From Mytilus edulis (lineage: Eukaryota > Mollusca > Bivalvia > Mytilida > Mytilidae): a stretch of DNA of 64,000 bases. A model generated the notes under the pieces. That model worked only from the letters and a program-made list of their open reading frames with translations, made no database searches and had not been told where the DNA came from. Position 1 is the first letter of the stretch; each line of letters starts with the position of its first letter. The stretch lies in the NCBI RefSeq assembly GCF_963676685.1, contig NC_092344.1, positions 87,016,749 through 87,080,748 on the forward strand, in the 5' to 3' direction. The translations under genes and the position numbers were made by a program. Of the stretch, positions 46,681 through 56,870 are shown piece after piece.

Positions 46681-46750
46681 AGACGCTATAACGTTAGCTA
46701 GTCCATAGATGTAATATCCGTATTACAACTATGGCTAGACGTTATAGCTA
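46681..46750. repeat. Hairpin with nested inner stem
   Basis: CTATAACGTTAGCTAGTCCA and the region GGCTAGACGTTATAG pair with one small bulge. Inside, TGTAATA-TCCG-TATTACA forms a second perfect stem. Confidence 0.7.
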
Positions 46751-46759
46751 GGGTTGATA

Positions 46760-48350
46760 AGTATAATTCAAGGTTTGAATTTACACAAAGTTTACTTGTG
46801 TTTCACAAAACGGTATCAATATATCCTACACATATATCATCAATGAAATTTGCATTTAATATCGAAAAATAAAGAAAATAGATTAAAACACTTACGTACG
46901 TCGATCTATTTAAAAGACGTTGCTGGGGGGAAATGGTTGAATGCATTTTTTTTTAAATGTATTGTTATGCAATTCTTGAAATAAGATGCTTTAATGCAAA
47001 AAACACAGATTTATTATTTTTATTGGTGACTCATCAAATTGTTAACGTGGATCATCAAATTTTACAGGACAATGTGCTACAATGCACAGAAAATATGGCA
47101 TAGAAAAATTACATTTAATTAAACTAATAAGGTTTTTTTTTAATAATTGAAACAGAATACATATCCGTCCACACCCAGTAAGTTGTCTCCAGGAACACTT
47201 TCAACAACTCTTTGAGGGGTCCGTACGTGGCCTTTTGCAATTCAAAACTTCTGTCCCTATCCATTAAACCCTCATTTTCCAGTTGCAGTTCTTATTTTCC
47301 CGATTTTCATCATGAACAGTCTCAATTACTGAACCTTTTTATTGGTAATTTGTTCCTGTCCTCCACAGTTATGAAGTATTTGTCACTAGACTTTTATCAA
47401 CAAACGGGTTTGAAACCAACATTCAATCAATACATTTTTCAATTGACCCGAAACGCCATCTTTATCTCATGATGGCTGTTATTATGAAATATTTTAAAGA
47501 TAATTCAAAAGTCAAAATAAAGGAGCCCTCGAAAGAGTCTTACGTATGATTTATCAAACGTATCTAAGTTTTATTGCGTCAAGTTGTAAGAAAATGCGGG
47601 ATGTCTCTTAAGTGTATACCCTACAAGGTCCGGTTAGTATGGGGACATTATATAGAAAGTATTCTACGTTCTATACGTTAAAGAACCTTTGTATTATCAT
47701 TTATAATGGTCCGATGTTGGCCAGTTTCATGTCAAAATTTATTATCCTATCCATACCCTCATTCTTAAGTGACAGTCAAAAATCAAGGCTTTCATCCCAA
47801 ATCAAATTGCTTTAAGGAACCTAATTATTTCTGAATTAGTTTCTAATCCCTAATGTGAATGAAATATTTTCCACTGAACGCTCAGCTTGTAATAGTATAT
47901 AAATATTTACAAACAATATGGCATTGAGTAACGTTGCACTATATACAGGTACTTGAACCTTTTTTTACCGTGTTTTGCTATAATCAATGTATTACATGTT
48001 TTATCGTTTGACGGTCAAATTCTTACATCAAGTAATTCATATGAAATAATTCGACAGTCCATGTAGTTCAAAGTCATATGAAACAAGTGACTGATAAAAA
48101 ATGGTGTTTATCAAATTCTTGAACCAATGCATGTATATATCATAAACTTATTCTTCTGTGCACGATTTTATCATTTTTTACGCAAACATATCGTATAATC
48201 ATAATTTTTTTTCTCTCTGTCTGTTATGATGTGAAAATATGGCAGCTACTTAATTGTCGTATTTCAGTTGAATCCGTAGTTTACCGATTGTCACCTTATA
48301 GTAAACAATCAAAGAAGCATGAACATTGAGTACGTGTTTAACATGTACTT
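46760..48350. other. No gene seen
   Basis: No convincing ORF on either strand. Frames at 47212-47472 and 47612-47815 look like chance: they have no family resemblance, splice context or codon bias I can defend. Confidence 0.4.
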
Positions 48351-48352
48351 AT

Positions 48353-48451
48353 AGATTATCGTTGATCGTCTCAACGAGATTGATTTTCTCGCATGAGCCG
48401 ATGGGGTAAAAGCGAGAAAAGCAATCGAGTTGAGATGACCAATGATAATCT
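48353..48451. repeat. Hairpin repeat with 40-bp arms
   Basis: The arms AGATTATCGTTGATCGTCTC... (48353-48392) and ...TGAGATGACCAATGATAATCT (48412-48451) are inverted copies with few mismatches around a 19-bp loop. The frame starting at 48393 begins in the loop and is not a gene. Confidence 0.85.
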
Positions 48452-48459
48452 GTGTATCG

Positions 48460-49170
48460 CTATTTTTAATACCTATGACGACGTTGTCAATTTCATGTCA
48501 ATTCCATTAGCAGCGCCACATGCCTCCTTAGTTTCTAGCGATAATTTTCCATCTCAAGCGAGTAGCATAATATGAAAAATTATAACAAAAAAGACCAGAG
48601 GAAAAATGCACAAAATAGCGATAAAACAAGATAATAGTTTAATTTAAAAACAGATCAATGCGTATTGCGATCACCGGATTTTTACGAGAAGGTCACGCTA
48701 AGGTCACTTTGCATACGGAAAATATGTCGGCGAATTGCTTCCTGGAAGCAAGCAATTAAAAAAGTAAAGTTCTTCTAAATGCAGACAAATTAAAGAATTA
48801 TCTTTAAAAAAAGTATATGTACATCAATTTTATAATGAAAACTATCCATTTAGTTATAACAAACATATGCATCATTTCTTTATTTAATTTGAGGTTTCAT
48901 ATGACTAATAATTACCGGATGTTCAAATCTCGTTAATTGATTATATTATCTATACAAGACAAAAATCAAGATAACAGACACAAACTGAGAGAATAGCATG
49001 AACACAAAAGGACGAGTTGGTTCGACGGTGAAGCGTCCTCTTCTGTGTCTGCATCACCCGCATTGCTAATTAACACTCAACAAAATGCCACAATCGGTAG
49101 AATTGCAGATCACACGCAAGTTAGTTTTTTAATCCAAAAGAAAATCCTATAATTTGTTTGAATTTTTGAG
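48460..49170. other. No gene seen
   Basis: No ORF or repeat that I can support. Confidence 0.4.
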
Positions 49171-49179
49171 GAACATTTA

Positions 49180-49345
49180 GTTTTTGGTGGGGTGCGTGTT
49201 GCTTAGTCTTTAGTTTTCTATGTTGTGTCATGTATACTATTATTTGTCTGTTTGTATTATTTTTTAAGCCATGGCGTTGTCAGTTTATTTTCGATCTACG
49301 AGTTTGACTGTACCTCTGGTATCTTCAACTCCTCTTTTATTAAAA
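49180..49345 (+). mobile_element. 3' tail of RT retroelement, family 2
   Basis: GGGGTGCGTGTTGCTTAGTC, GCCATGGCGTTGTCAG and TACCTCTGGTATCTTC, ending CTCTTTTATT; same tail as 28880-29060. Confidence 0.65.
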
Positions 49346-49544
49346 TGACAACTGTATAATTTAGTTTTTGTGTTTTTCAGTTACTATTTCTCTGCCACAA
49401 CAACATTTATGGTAATATTTCAAAATATATTAGATTACTAGATTTGCAGTTTATCCTAACTCTTTGAAACAAAGAAAAAAAGCATTCTCAACGTATTATT
49501 ATTTTATTTTTTTATGTAGTCGTCATTACATGTACGTATAATGA

Positions 49545-49620
49545 ACCACCCGATCCTGAAATATTAGCCACTATTAGTGGAGATCTATTAGTAAAATTAG
49601 TCCACTAGTAACACTAACAA
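49545..49620 (-). repeat. Palindromic repeat, inverted partner at 62027-62105
   Basis: TTAGCCACTATTAGTGGAGA, CTATTAGTAAAATTAGTCC and flanking CACCCGATCCTG occur here and, reverse-complemented, at 62027-62105. The core is itself a stem: TAGTGGA at one side and TCCACTA at the other. Confidence 0.75.
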
Positions 49621-50344
49621 CAGTATACTTTTAGTACTGTACATGCAATAGATGTTAAGTGCTGGTAGTTATAACAAAAGTATGTTCAATTCGGGGCCGG
49701 ATAGCAAAACTCATGACAAGGGTTGTTTTGATTCAAAGAAAATGGCGTGCTGAATGGCACAAACATAGTTTTCATAAAGGAAAAATATTCAATTCATTTA
49801 CACAATAAACGAGGAGAGGTATAAGAAGGGCTTTGCTGTCAGATCCTTTTCAGCGTGATATGCACGTATCGTCACCACTGGTAGTACTGAGTCTGTCAAC
49901 TTTACAAGTCAGGCACATACAGCATTGAATGAAGAAACAAACCAGAAATATCCACATGACATTCAGATTGGTTTTAGTTATCAGCTGGTAATGATAAATT
50001 AATGAGGGTAAATATTTTCAAAGTTAGAAAATTTTAAACAATACAAGTTACTGTCCCCGATGTATACTCGGTTTTACATACAGTGCCGTTCGCAACGCCG
50101 TACCCTTCATTAAAGACATAAACTTTATAGTGTATATGCTGGCAAAAGTGAGAATACAACATAAACGCCAACGGCAATTTACGCGTTTAGAGATTTTATT
50201 TTAAAAAACTGATCATTCTCTATCGATTACTCTGGAAGGAGTCCGATTTTGACTCAGGTTTACATTTTATTTTTAGATCTCTACGAGGGATGTGGATAAG
50301 GTATATAAAGATATAAAAAGTTTCACTTTTCTCTCTCTTTTGAA

Positions 50345-50880
50345 ATTAAACTGGTCCGCCGTTCCATCTATAGCTTAGCACCGAAGGAAATAAATGGGAA
50401 GAGGACTGGCTGATGGCCTTCCACCCAGACAAGTGTAATGTTCTCTCTGTCACAACTAAACGTCAACCTTTACAACATAATTACACTCTTCACAATCATA
50501 TTTTAGAAACTCATGTTACATCTGCCAGAGACATGTATATATGTCTCTGCATCTGCTAAGTACTTAGGCATCACATTACAATAAAACCTTAAATGGGACA
50601 AACATATAGATGACAATATCTTGAACGCCAACAAAACACTCGGCTTCCTTTGAAGAAACCTGAAATTATTAAATTAAAACATCAAGAGCCAGGCATACCA
50701 AGCACTTGTCCGTCCCAAACTCGAACACTCTTGCTCAGTTTGGGACCCACACACTTCAGAATCTATCTTGAAGATAGAGATGACCAAAAGAGAGCTGCAC
50801 GGTATGCCTGCAACAAGTACCCTAATACTAGCAGTGTATCAAACTGTCAAACATGCTGAACACACAGTCACTAAACTGGC
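50345..50880 (+). pseudogene. LINE reverse transcriptase C-terminal fragment
   Basis: Frames here read EEDWLMAFHPDKCNVLSVTT, NYTLHNHILETHVTSA, KYLGITLQ, LKWDKHIDDNILNANKTLGF, and QAYQALVRPKLEHSCSVWDP, then KRAARYACNKYPNTSSV in another frame. This is the thumb-side region of Jockey/CR1-type LINE RTs. Stops and frameshifts make it inactive. It lies in the same orientation as the RNase H block at 51330-51986 and may come from the same element. Confidence 0.85.
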
Positions 50881-51329
50881 ATATTTTAACACAATGCAGA
50901 CTGCATGCATGCCTGGTTATCACTAGATAGTTGGGAAACATTCTGCAAATGCCAAATAAGGATATCTAATACGACACTTTCAGGGAGCCAATCAGACAAG
51001 CAGATACTTATGCATTATGGTGAAGCTGTAAGCAAGATGGTGACTGTCCTGCATCAGATACTAGGTATTTTGTAGCAAAGGCAGAGCTTATGCAGGGGTA
51101 AGACACTAACTTTAGAGAATATGCAGTCCACAGAACTACCAAGAAAAATTTGGGGGTAATCCTGATAGGCCACCTCTACCAGTATTTGCCGATACAGGGG
51201 GTTTGGGGGCATGTTCCCCCAAGATTTTTTTTTCAAAATAAGCTCATAGCGATTCTAATGGTCCTTGAATACTGCATAACAGAAAATATGTAAAATGCAA
51301 TACAAAAATTCTAAATTTTCTCTTACAGT

Positions 51330-51986
51330 CAAAGCGCCGTGGGATTACACTGAACTGGACCCCAAACAGCTACATCTCTGTAATAAGAAAAATAAAAGAA
51401 AACATTGAACATCTTAGGCAAAAAGGACTAAATGTAATTATATCATGGACACCAGGACATGCCAACATATCTGGCAATGATGAGGCTGACATCCTTTCAA
51501 AAACAGCGGCAGAGGAAGCAAAAGAACTACCACCGGAAAATAACGTCACCACACTGCAGAACGTCAAACAAGCAGCATATAAAAGTACAGGATATCGGAG
51601 GAATGTACATGTACATACATACATACATACATACAGGAAATAAATGGCATAGAAGATTGGAAATATCTGAGAGAGACAGGGACCTTTATGAAAAAATACC
51701 AACTACGAAACACTCAATTATGTATGATTTCCCAACTAAAAGACATTTCAGTATATTCGCCCAACTCAGAACTGGCTATACACAACTCAACTACTACAAG
51801 AACCGAGTAGGCCAAACCAACACCATAGAGTCTTGCAACTGTAGAGCACCTGAAACGCCTCACCATTTCCTTTTGGAGTGTCCCTGCTATGAGAACGAAC
51901 AAGAAGATATGTTACACCAAATATCCAATGAGGTCGGGGTCAGAAACCAAAATTTAGCTATTATGCTAACGAGACTGGATGGCTAG
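51330..51986 (+). pseudogene. LINE RNase H domain and C-terminal zinc motif
   Basis: The first frame carries NVIISWTPGHANISGNDEAD, the hallmark of LINE RNase H (WxPGHxxIxGNxxAD), followed by SKTAAEEAKE. After a (CATA)n microsatellite at about 51612-51636 the frame shifts. It then continues RTGYTQLNYYKNRVG and CNCRAPETPHHFLLECPCYE, a CxC-H-C zinc-like motif typical of the region after RNase H, and ends in TAG at about 51984. Expansion of the microsatellite probably broke the frame. RNase H in such elements removes RNA during second-strand synthesis. Confidence 0.85.
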
Positions 51987-52194
51987 AACACAGAAGAGAC
52001 AAAAGCCAAATTACAAACAGTAGCACATTACATTGACAGGAACAGATACCGATACAGATAAATTTCATGTTAAATCTTAAACACACAGTTATGGCATTTC
52101 ACACATCAATAAAAATACATTTCTCAAAAATTGTAATTTAAAGGTCAGACTAATTTAGAAATACCCATATAACTACCATGACTACCAGTAAAAA

Positions 52195-52395
52195 AATATG
52201 GACGCCATCACAAGTTGGTTGACCGTTATGAATTGACTGTTTCACCATTGGTCACAGATGAAATCGGTTATGAACTTATGTTCATTATGTCAAAATTACA
52301 ATCCCCTTCCCTTTTCACTATTGTGACCCACCAAATTAGACCATTTACCGGATTTGTAATAACATAAGCAACACGATGGGTGCCATGCATGGACC
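52195..52395 (+). pseudogene. RT retroelement fragment, plus strand
   Basis: YGRHHKLVDRYELTVSPLVT (about 52197-52256) is the last RT block of family 2. It is followed by tail sequence with ACCGGATTTGTAATAACATA and AACACGATGGGTGCCATG. Confidence 0.7.
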
Positions 52396-52750
52396 TATTG
52401 GACTGTCATTAACTGTCTTTTTTATGCGAATTACACATGAGACCATGGATCTTTATCTCTGCTAGAAACACATTAAGGACTATTTTTACCACATTGAAAC
52501 ATAGGACAAAAGACAAATTAGACTTAGTAGCATGCCACGGTCTCTTTTATGCATATTAATTAAACATCCGACCATAGATATATATATATATATATCTGTT
52601 TATAACACATTATGGACATTTAAATCACCAAGAAACATGGACCATAGACTGTTAGGAACATATAATGGTCTCATTTAAGCATAATTAGCATGAGACCATG
52701 GACCTATACATATGTAATAAATTATACATCATGGACTTTTATACTACAAT
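52396..52750. repeat. Satellite with GAGACCATGG dyads, left part
   Basis: Units of roughly 120-130 bp carry CATGAGACCATGGA and its inverted form CCAYGGTCTCTTTTATGC. A (TA)n run is at about 52579-52597. The array resumes at 53175. Confidence 0.75.
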
Positions 52751-53174
52751 AACACATAAAACAATTGACCTGTTAAAAGAGGGACGAAAGATACCAAAGG
52801 GACAGTCAAACTCATAAATCTAAAACAAACTGACAACGCCATGGCTAAAAATGAAAAAGACAAACAGAAAAACAACAGCACACATGACACAACATAGAAA
52901 ACTAAAGAATAAACAACACGAACCCCACCAAAAACTAGGGGTGATCTCAGGTGCTCCGGAAGGGTAAGCAGATCCTGCTCCACATGTGGCACCCGTCGTG
53001 TTGCTTATGTGATTACAAATCCGGTAAATAGTCTAATTCGGTAGGTCACATTCATGAAAGATAAGGGGATTGTAGTTACGACGTAAGGAACATATCCGAT
53101 ATCATTTGTGAAACGGTTATTCCAAAACGGTCAACCAACTCGTGATGGCGTCCGTAAAATTTAAGAAGGGATTT
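52751..53174 (-). mobile_element. RT retroelement 3' end inserted in the satellite
   Basis: On the minus strand the order is an RT remnant (KFYGRHHELVDRFG-like, about 53105-53160), GATTTGTAATCACATAAGC, ACACGACGGGTGCCACATGT, CTTACCCTTCCGGAGCACC, GTTTTTGGTGGGGTTCGTG, then GCCATGGCGTTGTCAGTTTG and a CCCTCTTTTA end. This is the most complete family 2 tail in the window. Satellite sequence lies on both sides. Confidence 0.75.
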
Positions 53175-53890
53175 AAAAACTGTATCATGCCACGGTCTCT
53201 TTTATACTTATTACACATGAGACCATGGACCTATACATATATGTTGTTAATACATCATGGACTCTTATACCACAATAACACATAAAACCAGGAACCAATT
53301 AGACTGTGTTGTGCCAAGGTGTCTTCTTTACACATTACAAATGAGACTATTGACCCTCAACACACACAGAAACATAAAACCATGGACCCATTAGACCCTA
53401 ACATGCTATGGTCTCTTTTATACACATTACACATGCCATCATGGACCTATATATATGTTATCAACACGCAGAACTCTTATACCACAATAAAATAGAAGAC
53501 AATGGACCGTCAGTAACATACCATGGTCTCTTTTATGAATAATACACATTAAACCATAGACCTATACATATGTTATTCACACATCATGGACTCTTATACC
53601 ACAATGATACATAAAACCATGCATCAATGGGATAGTAACATGATGTGTCCTTCTTATGCATATTTCACATGAGACCATGGACCTATATCTGTAATAAGCA
53701 TATCATGGTCTCTTTTATACATATCTCACGTGATACCATGGACCTATAGATCTGTTAGAAGCACATTATGGACTCTTATAACACAATGAAACAGAAGACA
53801 ATGGACCAAAAAGACTGCCATTATTAACATGCCATGGTTTATTTTATATAAATTACACATTACACCATGGACCTATCTATAATACTAAAA
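53175..53890. repeat. Satellite with GAGACCATGG dyads, right part
   Basis: ACATGAGACCATGGACC-type words recur near 53214, 53337, 53430, 53545, 53667, 53727 and 53855. They alternate with ATCATGGACTCTTATACCAC and GCCATGGTCTCTTTTATRC. A short related block is at 55960-56190. Confidence 0.8.
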
Positions 53891-54475
53891 TAACGAGGTC
53901 CAATTTGTCAGCCGTCATCGGGTAAAAACAACAAATCAAAGAATTCAACTTTATATATAGATAATATAGGACAATGGTGTAGATTAAAAATTACACCACT
54001 CCAGACACTTTTGTTTTCCACATAATTAATATTGCCAATAATTAACAAGTTCCGGGTCGAATCCGATACCGATACCAATAGTATATTCACCTGTTACCTA
54101 TTACCTTATCTGTACGCTCCGCATCTGAGAGGCGCACCACCAAACGGTGTATTTAGGATTTTGCTATATAAACGGGTCATAATCACGGGGTTAACACTAC
54201 TAAATTCAAGCATTGTCAAGTTGTTCCCTATTGTAGTATTTTAATCAGTAAGACTTTATAAGATTACAATACGAATACTAAAAATCTGGACTTGAAATAC
54301 ATGTAAGGCGTATAGGTACAGTTTTCAATTTGTTAGCGGGCATGACGCAAAACATCGATTCAAAGAATTCAACTTATAAATAATATAGGACAATGCTGTT
54401 GATTAAAATACTCCATTCCAGGACCTTTCGTTTTCCAAATAATTAATATACCAATAATTGATAAATTCCAGGTCG

Positions 54476-55047
54476 ACTGGAAAGTATATTGTGTAAAATA
54501 ATTAAATAATATTAAAAAAAAATAAAAAAATATTAAATAAATGCATTTTTTTTTTAGTTTTTCTGAAACATAATTTAGAAAGTTACTTTAAAAAAGTCGA
54601 CTTGTCCAAACAATGTTCACTATGTAATTCAGTTATCATATACTTAGACTAAATAACATATGATTTTTACCGTATGATAATAGCATTAAATTAAAGTATT
54701 TTTCCCTATTTTTCGAATTGGTGCGTAGCGGGCTGATATGAAAAGTTTATCACATGCTTCGATTGTTATCACATGCCTTTCCGTAACGTTATCACATGGC
54801 ATTCCGGTGATACTCGGCAAATTCCGGAAAATACACTTCAATGCTACGTTTTCAGTGAAAAACATTACTAAGTAGTGTACAAAACAATTATTTGAATACT
54901 GGAAAGTATATTGTGTAAAATAATTAAATTATATTAAAAAAAAAAAAAAAATATTAAATAAATGCATTTTTTTTTTAGTTTTTCTGAAACATAATTTAGA
55001 AAGTTACTTTAAAAAAGTCGACTTGTCCAAACAATGTTCACTATGTA
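54476..55047. repeat. 150-bp direct repeats flanking 271 bp
   Basis: 54476-54626 and 54898-55047 are nearly identical, from ACTGGAAAGTATATTGTG to AATGTTCACTATGTA, differing mainly in an A/T run. The size would suit a miniature LTR element, but no TG...CA ends, primer site or target duplication is visible, so a simple local duplication is as likely. Confidence 0.85.
54747..54798. promoter_or_regulatory. Three TTATCACATG words in 52 bp
   Basis: TTATCACATG occurs at 54747-54756, 54766-54775 and 54789-54798. TCACATG is an E-box variant recognised by MITF/TFE-type factors in animals (established). No gene lies close by, so a regulatory role is unproven. Confidence 0.35.
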
Positions 55048-55275
55048 TATTGTTGAATTATTTTTTGTCGATTCGTTCATATTAAAATGTGGGTTTTTTT
55101 TCTCTCTGTTGAGGCATATATGATAGAAAGATTTCATATTGAATGTATCAAATTTCGGGTCCGACGTCCGTCAACTTTTTACTCTTTCAACTTCTTTTCG
55201 GGAACCACGTAAAAGAATCAATATATGAATCTGTTATTTTTCTCTACTGTTGAAGCATATGATAAAAAGATCATA

Positions 55276-55400
55276 ACATGTCATTTTTCATATCGCATGT
55301 ATTATCAGCCCTCGGTCAATATCAGCCCTCGAGCCATGCGGCTCTTGGGCTGATATTGAACCTAGGGCTGATAATACATGCGATATGAAAAATGCCATGT
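55276..55400. repeat. Long hairpin, about 60-bp arms and 4-bp loop
   Basis: The left arm 55276-55335 and right arm 55340-55400 are inverted copies, sharing TCATATCGCATGTATTATCA and CAATATCAGCCC, with loop ATGC at 55336-55339. Each arm itself has two ATCAGCCC words. Confidence 0.92.
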
Positions 55401-55814
55401 AATAATCTGATACTATTACCTTATCTGTACGTTCCGCATTTGACAGGCGCACCATCAAACGGTGTATTTAGGATTTTGCTATATACACGGGTCATAATCA
55501 AAGGACTGACACTACTAAATTCAATCATTGTCAAATTGTTCCCTATTGTAGTTTTATTCAGCAATCAGCAAGACTTTCTAAGATAACTAATATAGGACAA
55601 TGCTGTTGATTAAAAAATACTCCATTCCTGGATAGCAAGGACCTTTTGTTTTCCAAATAATTAGTATTTCCAATAATTGATAAATTCCAGGTCGACGGGT
55701 TCAAACAGAAAGATTTGAAAGCAGAGAAAACTGTGTATCTTATAATCGACATGACTTATCAGATGACAATACCAATTACTAAAATAAGGCTTAGGCATAG
55801 TTATATACTTTAAT

Positions 55815-55950
55815 TTCAGTCACGGACCCGCGATATCACGGGTGTGTACTTGTGTATCTTATAATCGGCATGACTTTTAATATCAGTTGACAATACCAAT
55901 ACTAAAATAAGGCTAACGCAGTCACGATCCCGCGATATCACGGGTGGGTT
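55815..55950. repeat. CCCGCGATATCACGGG words, two copies
   Basis: CCCGCGATATCACGGGTG occurs near 55827 and 55930, each after GTCACGRWCC. The word is a near-perfect palindrome. The unit is about 103 bp. Confidence 0.7.
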
Positions 55951-56870
55951 CTAGTGTATATGTAACATTACATCATGTACTTTTATACCTCTATTAAACA
56001 GTGTTAAAAAATAAACCGAAGACCATGGACCAATTAAGACTTTCAGTAGCATACCATGATCTCTTTTATAAATATTACACATGAGACCATGGACCTATAC
56101 ATATGCTATTAACACATCATGGACTCTTACACCACAATGAAATAGAAAACTATGGATCAATCATCAATTAGACTGTCAGAAACATCTTTTCGCTTTCAAT
56201 AAAAGCAGGATACAGGATATCTAGGTGACTACTACTTGTATCTATAGGACCTGTAGTAAAACGATTGACTGCGAGATACAAGTTTTACTTCCAGCTAGAT
56301 ATAAAACACCTATACTTAAGTAGCTGACACATTTTTTTATAAATGTAAAAAATGTTCTGATATTTTTTTCGAATATTTTATATATATTTTGCCTTGGTAT
56401 CACTCTTGATTACTTAAATTTAGTGTATTATACTTTTTGGTGGAGAATTACAATGATAAACATCCAGGATCTGCTACTATTTGTATGGCTGTTGTTCATA
56501 ATGTCATTGTATCCACTAGTACGTATCTGTAATCATATATTTGAGACATTTTTTTCTTTGATAAACTCTTATCATGCAATGACATAAACAAATATTACTA
56601 CATGTATGTATTATTACATTAAATGGAATTTTTAACCATAGTAAAAGTAATCAACCCTGAAAAATATTTATAGATTTTTGATTCTCTGCAACATTCTCAT
56701 TAAAGACAGACAAACATCCACTAGTTAGAAAGATGACATTCATTTTGCTTATTTATTTTAGAGTTAAAATATAATAGATGAAATAGACATATATAGAGTC
56801 AATTTTTAAATGTAATATTTTCAGTAGACCTGTTCTAATTATAAATTCAACTTTCTTTTTTAAATTTTAG

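Larger units (their letters stand above)
53895..55712. repeat. About 400-bp repeat R, three rearranged copies
   Basis: Two modules recur. One has AAAGAATTCAACTT, AATATAGGACAATG, TTTTGTTTTCC and CCAGGTCGA. The other has TTACCTTATCTGTACG, AACGGTGTATTTAGGATTTT and TTGTTCCCTATTGTAG. The order is X-Y at 53895-54275, X at 54330-54477, and Y-X at 55412-55700. Other repeats are inserted between. Confidence 0.75.

Noticed and set aside
47212-47815. Two frames of 86 and 67 codons
   Set aside because: No family resemblance, splice context or repeat support; consistent with chance.
52396-53890. CRISPR-like regular repeats
   Set aside because: Units of ~120 bp vary throughout and have no constant repeat/unique spacer pattern; this is a eukaryotic satellite.
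54476-55047. Miniature LTR retrotransposon (TRIM)
   Set aside because: Direct repeats are of the right size, but there are no TG/CA ends, primer-binding site or target duplication.
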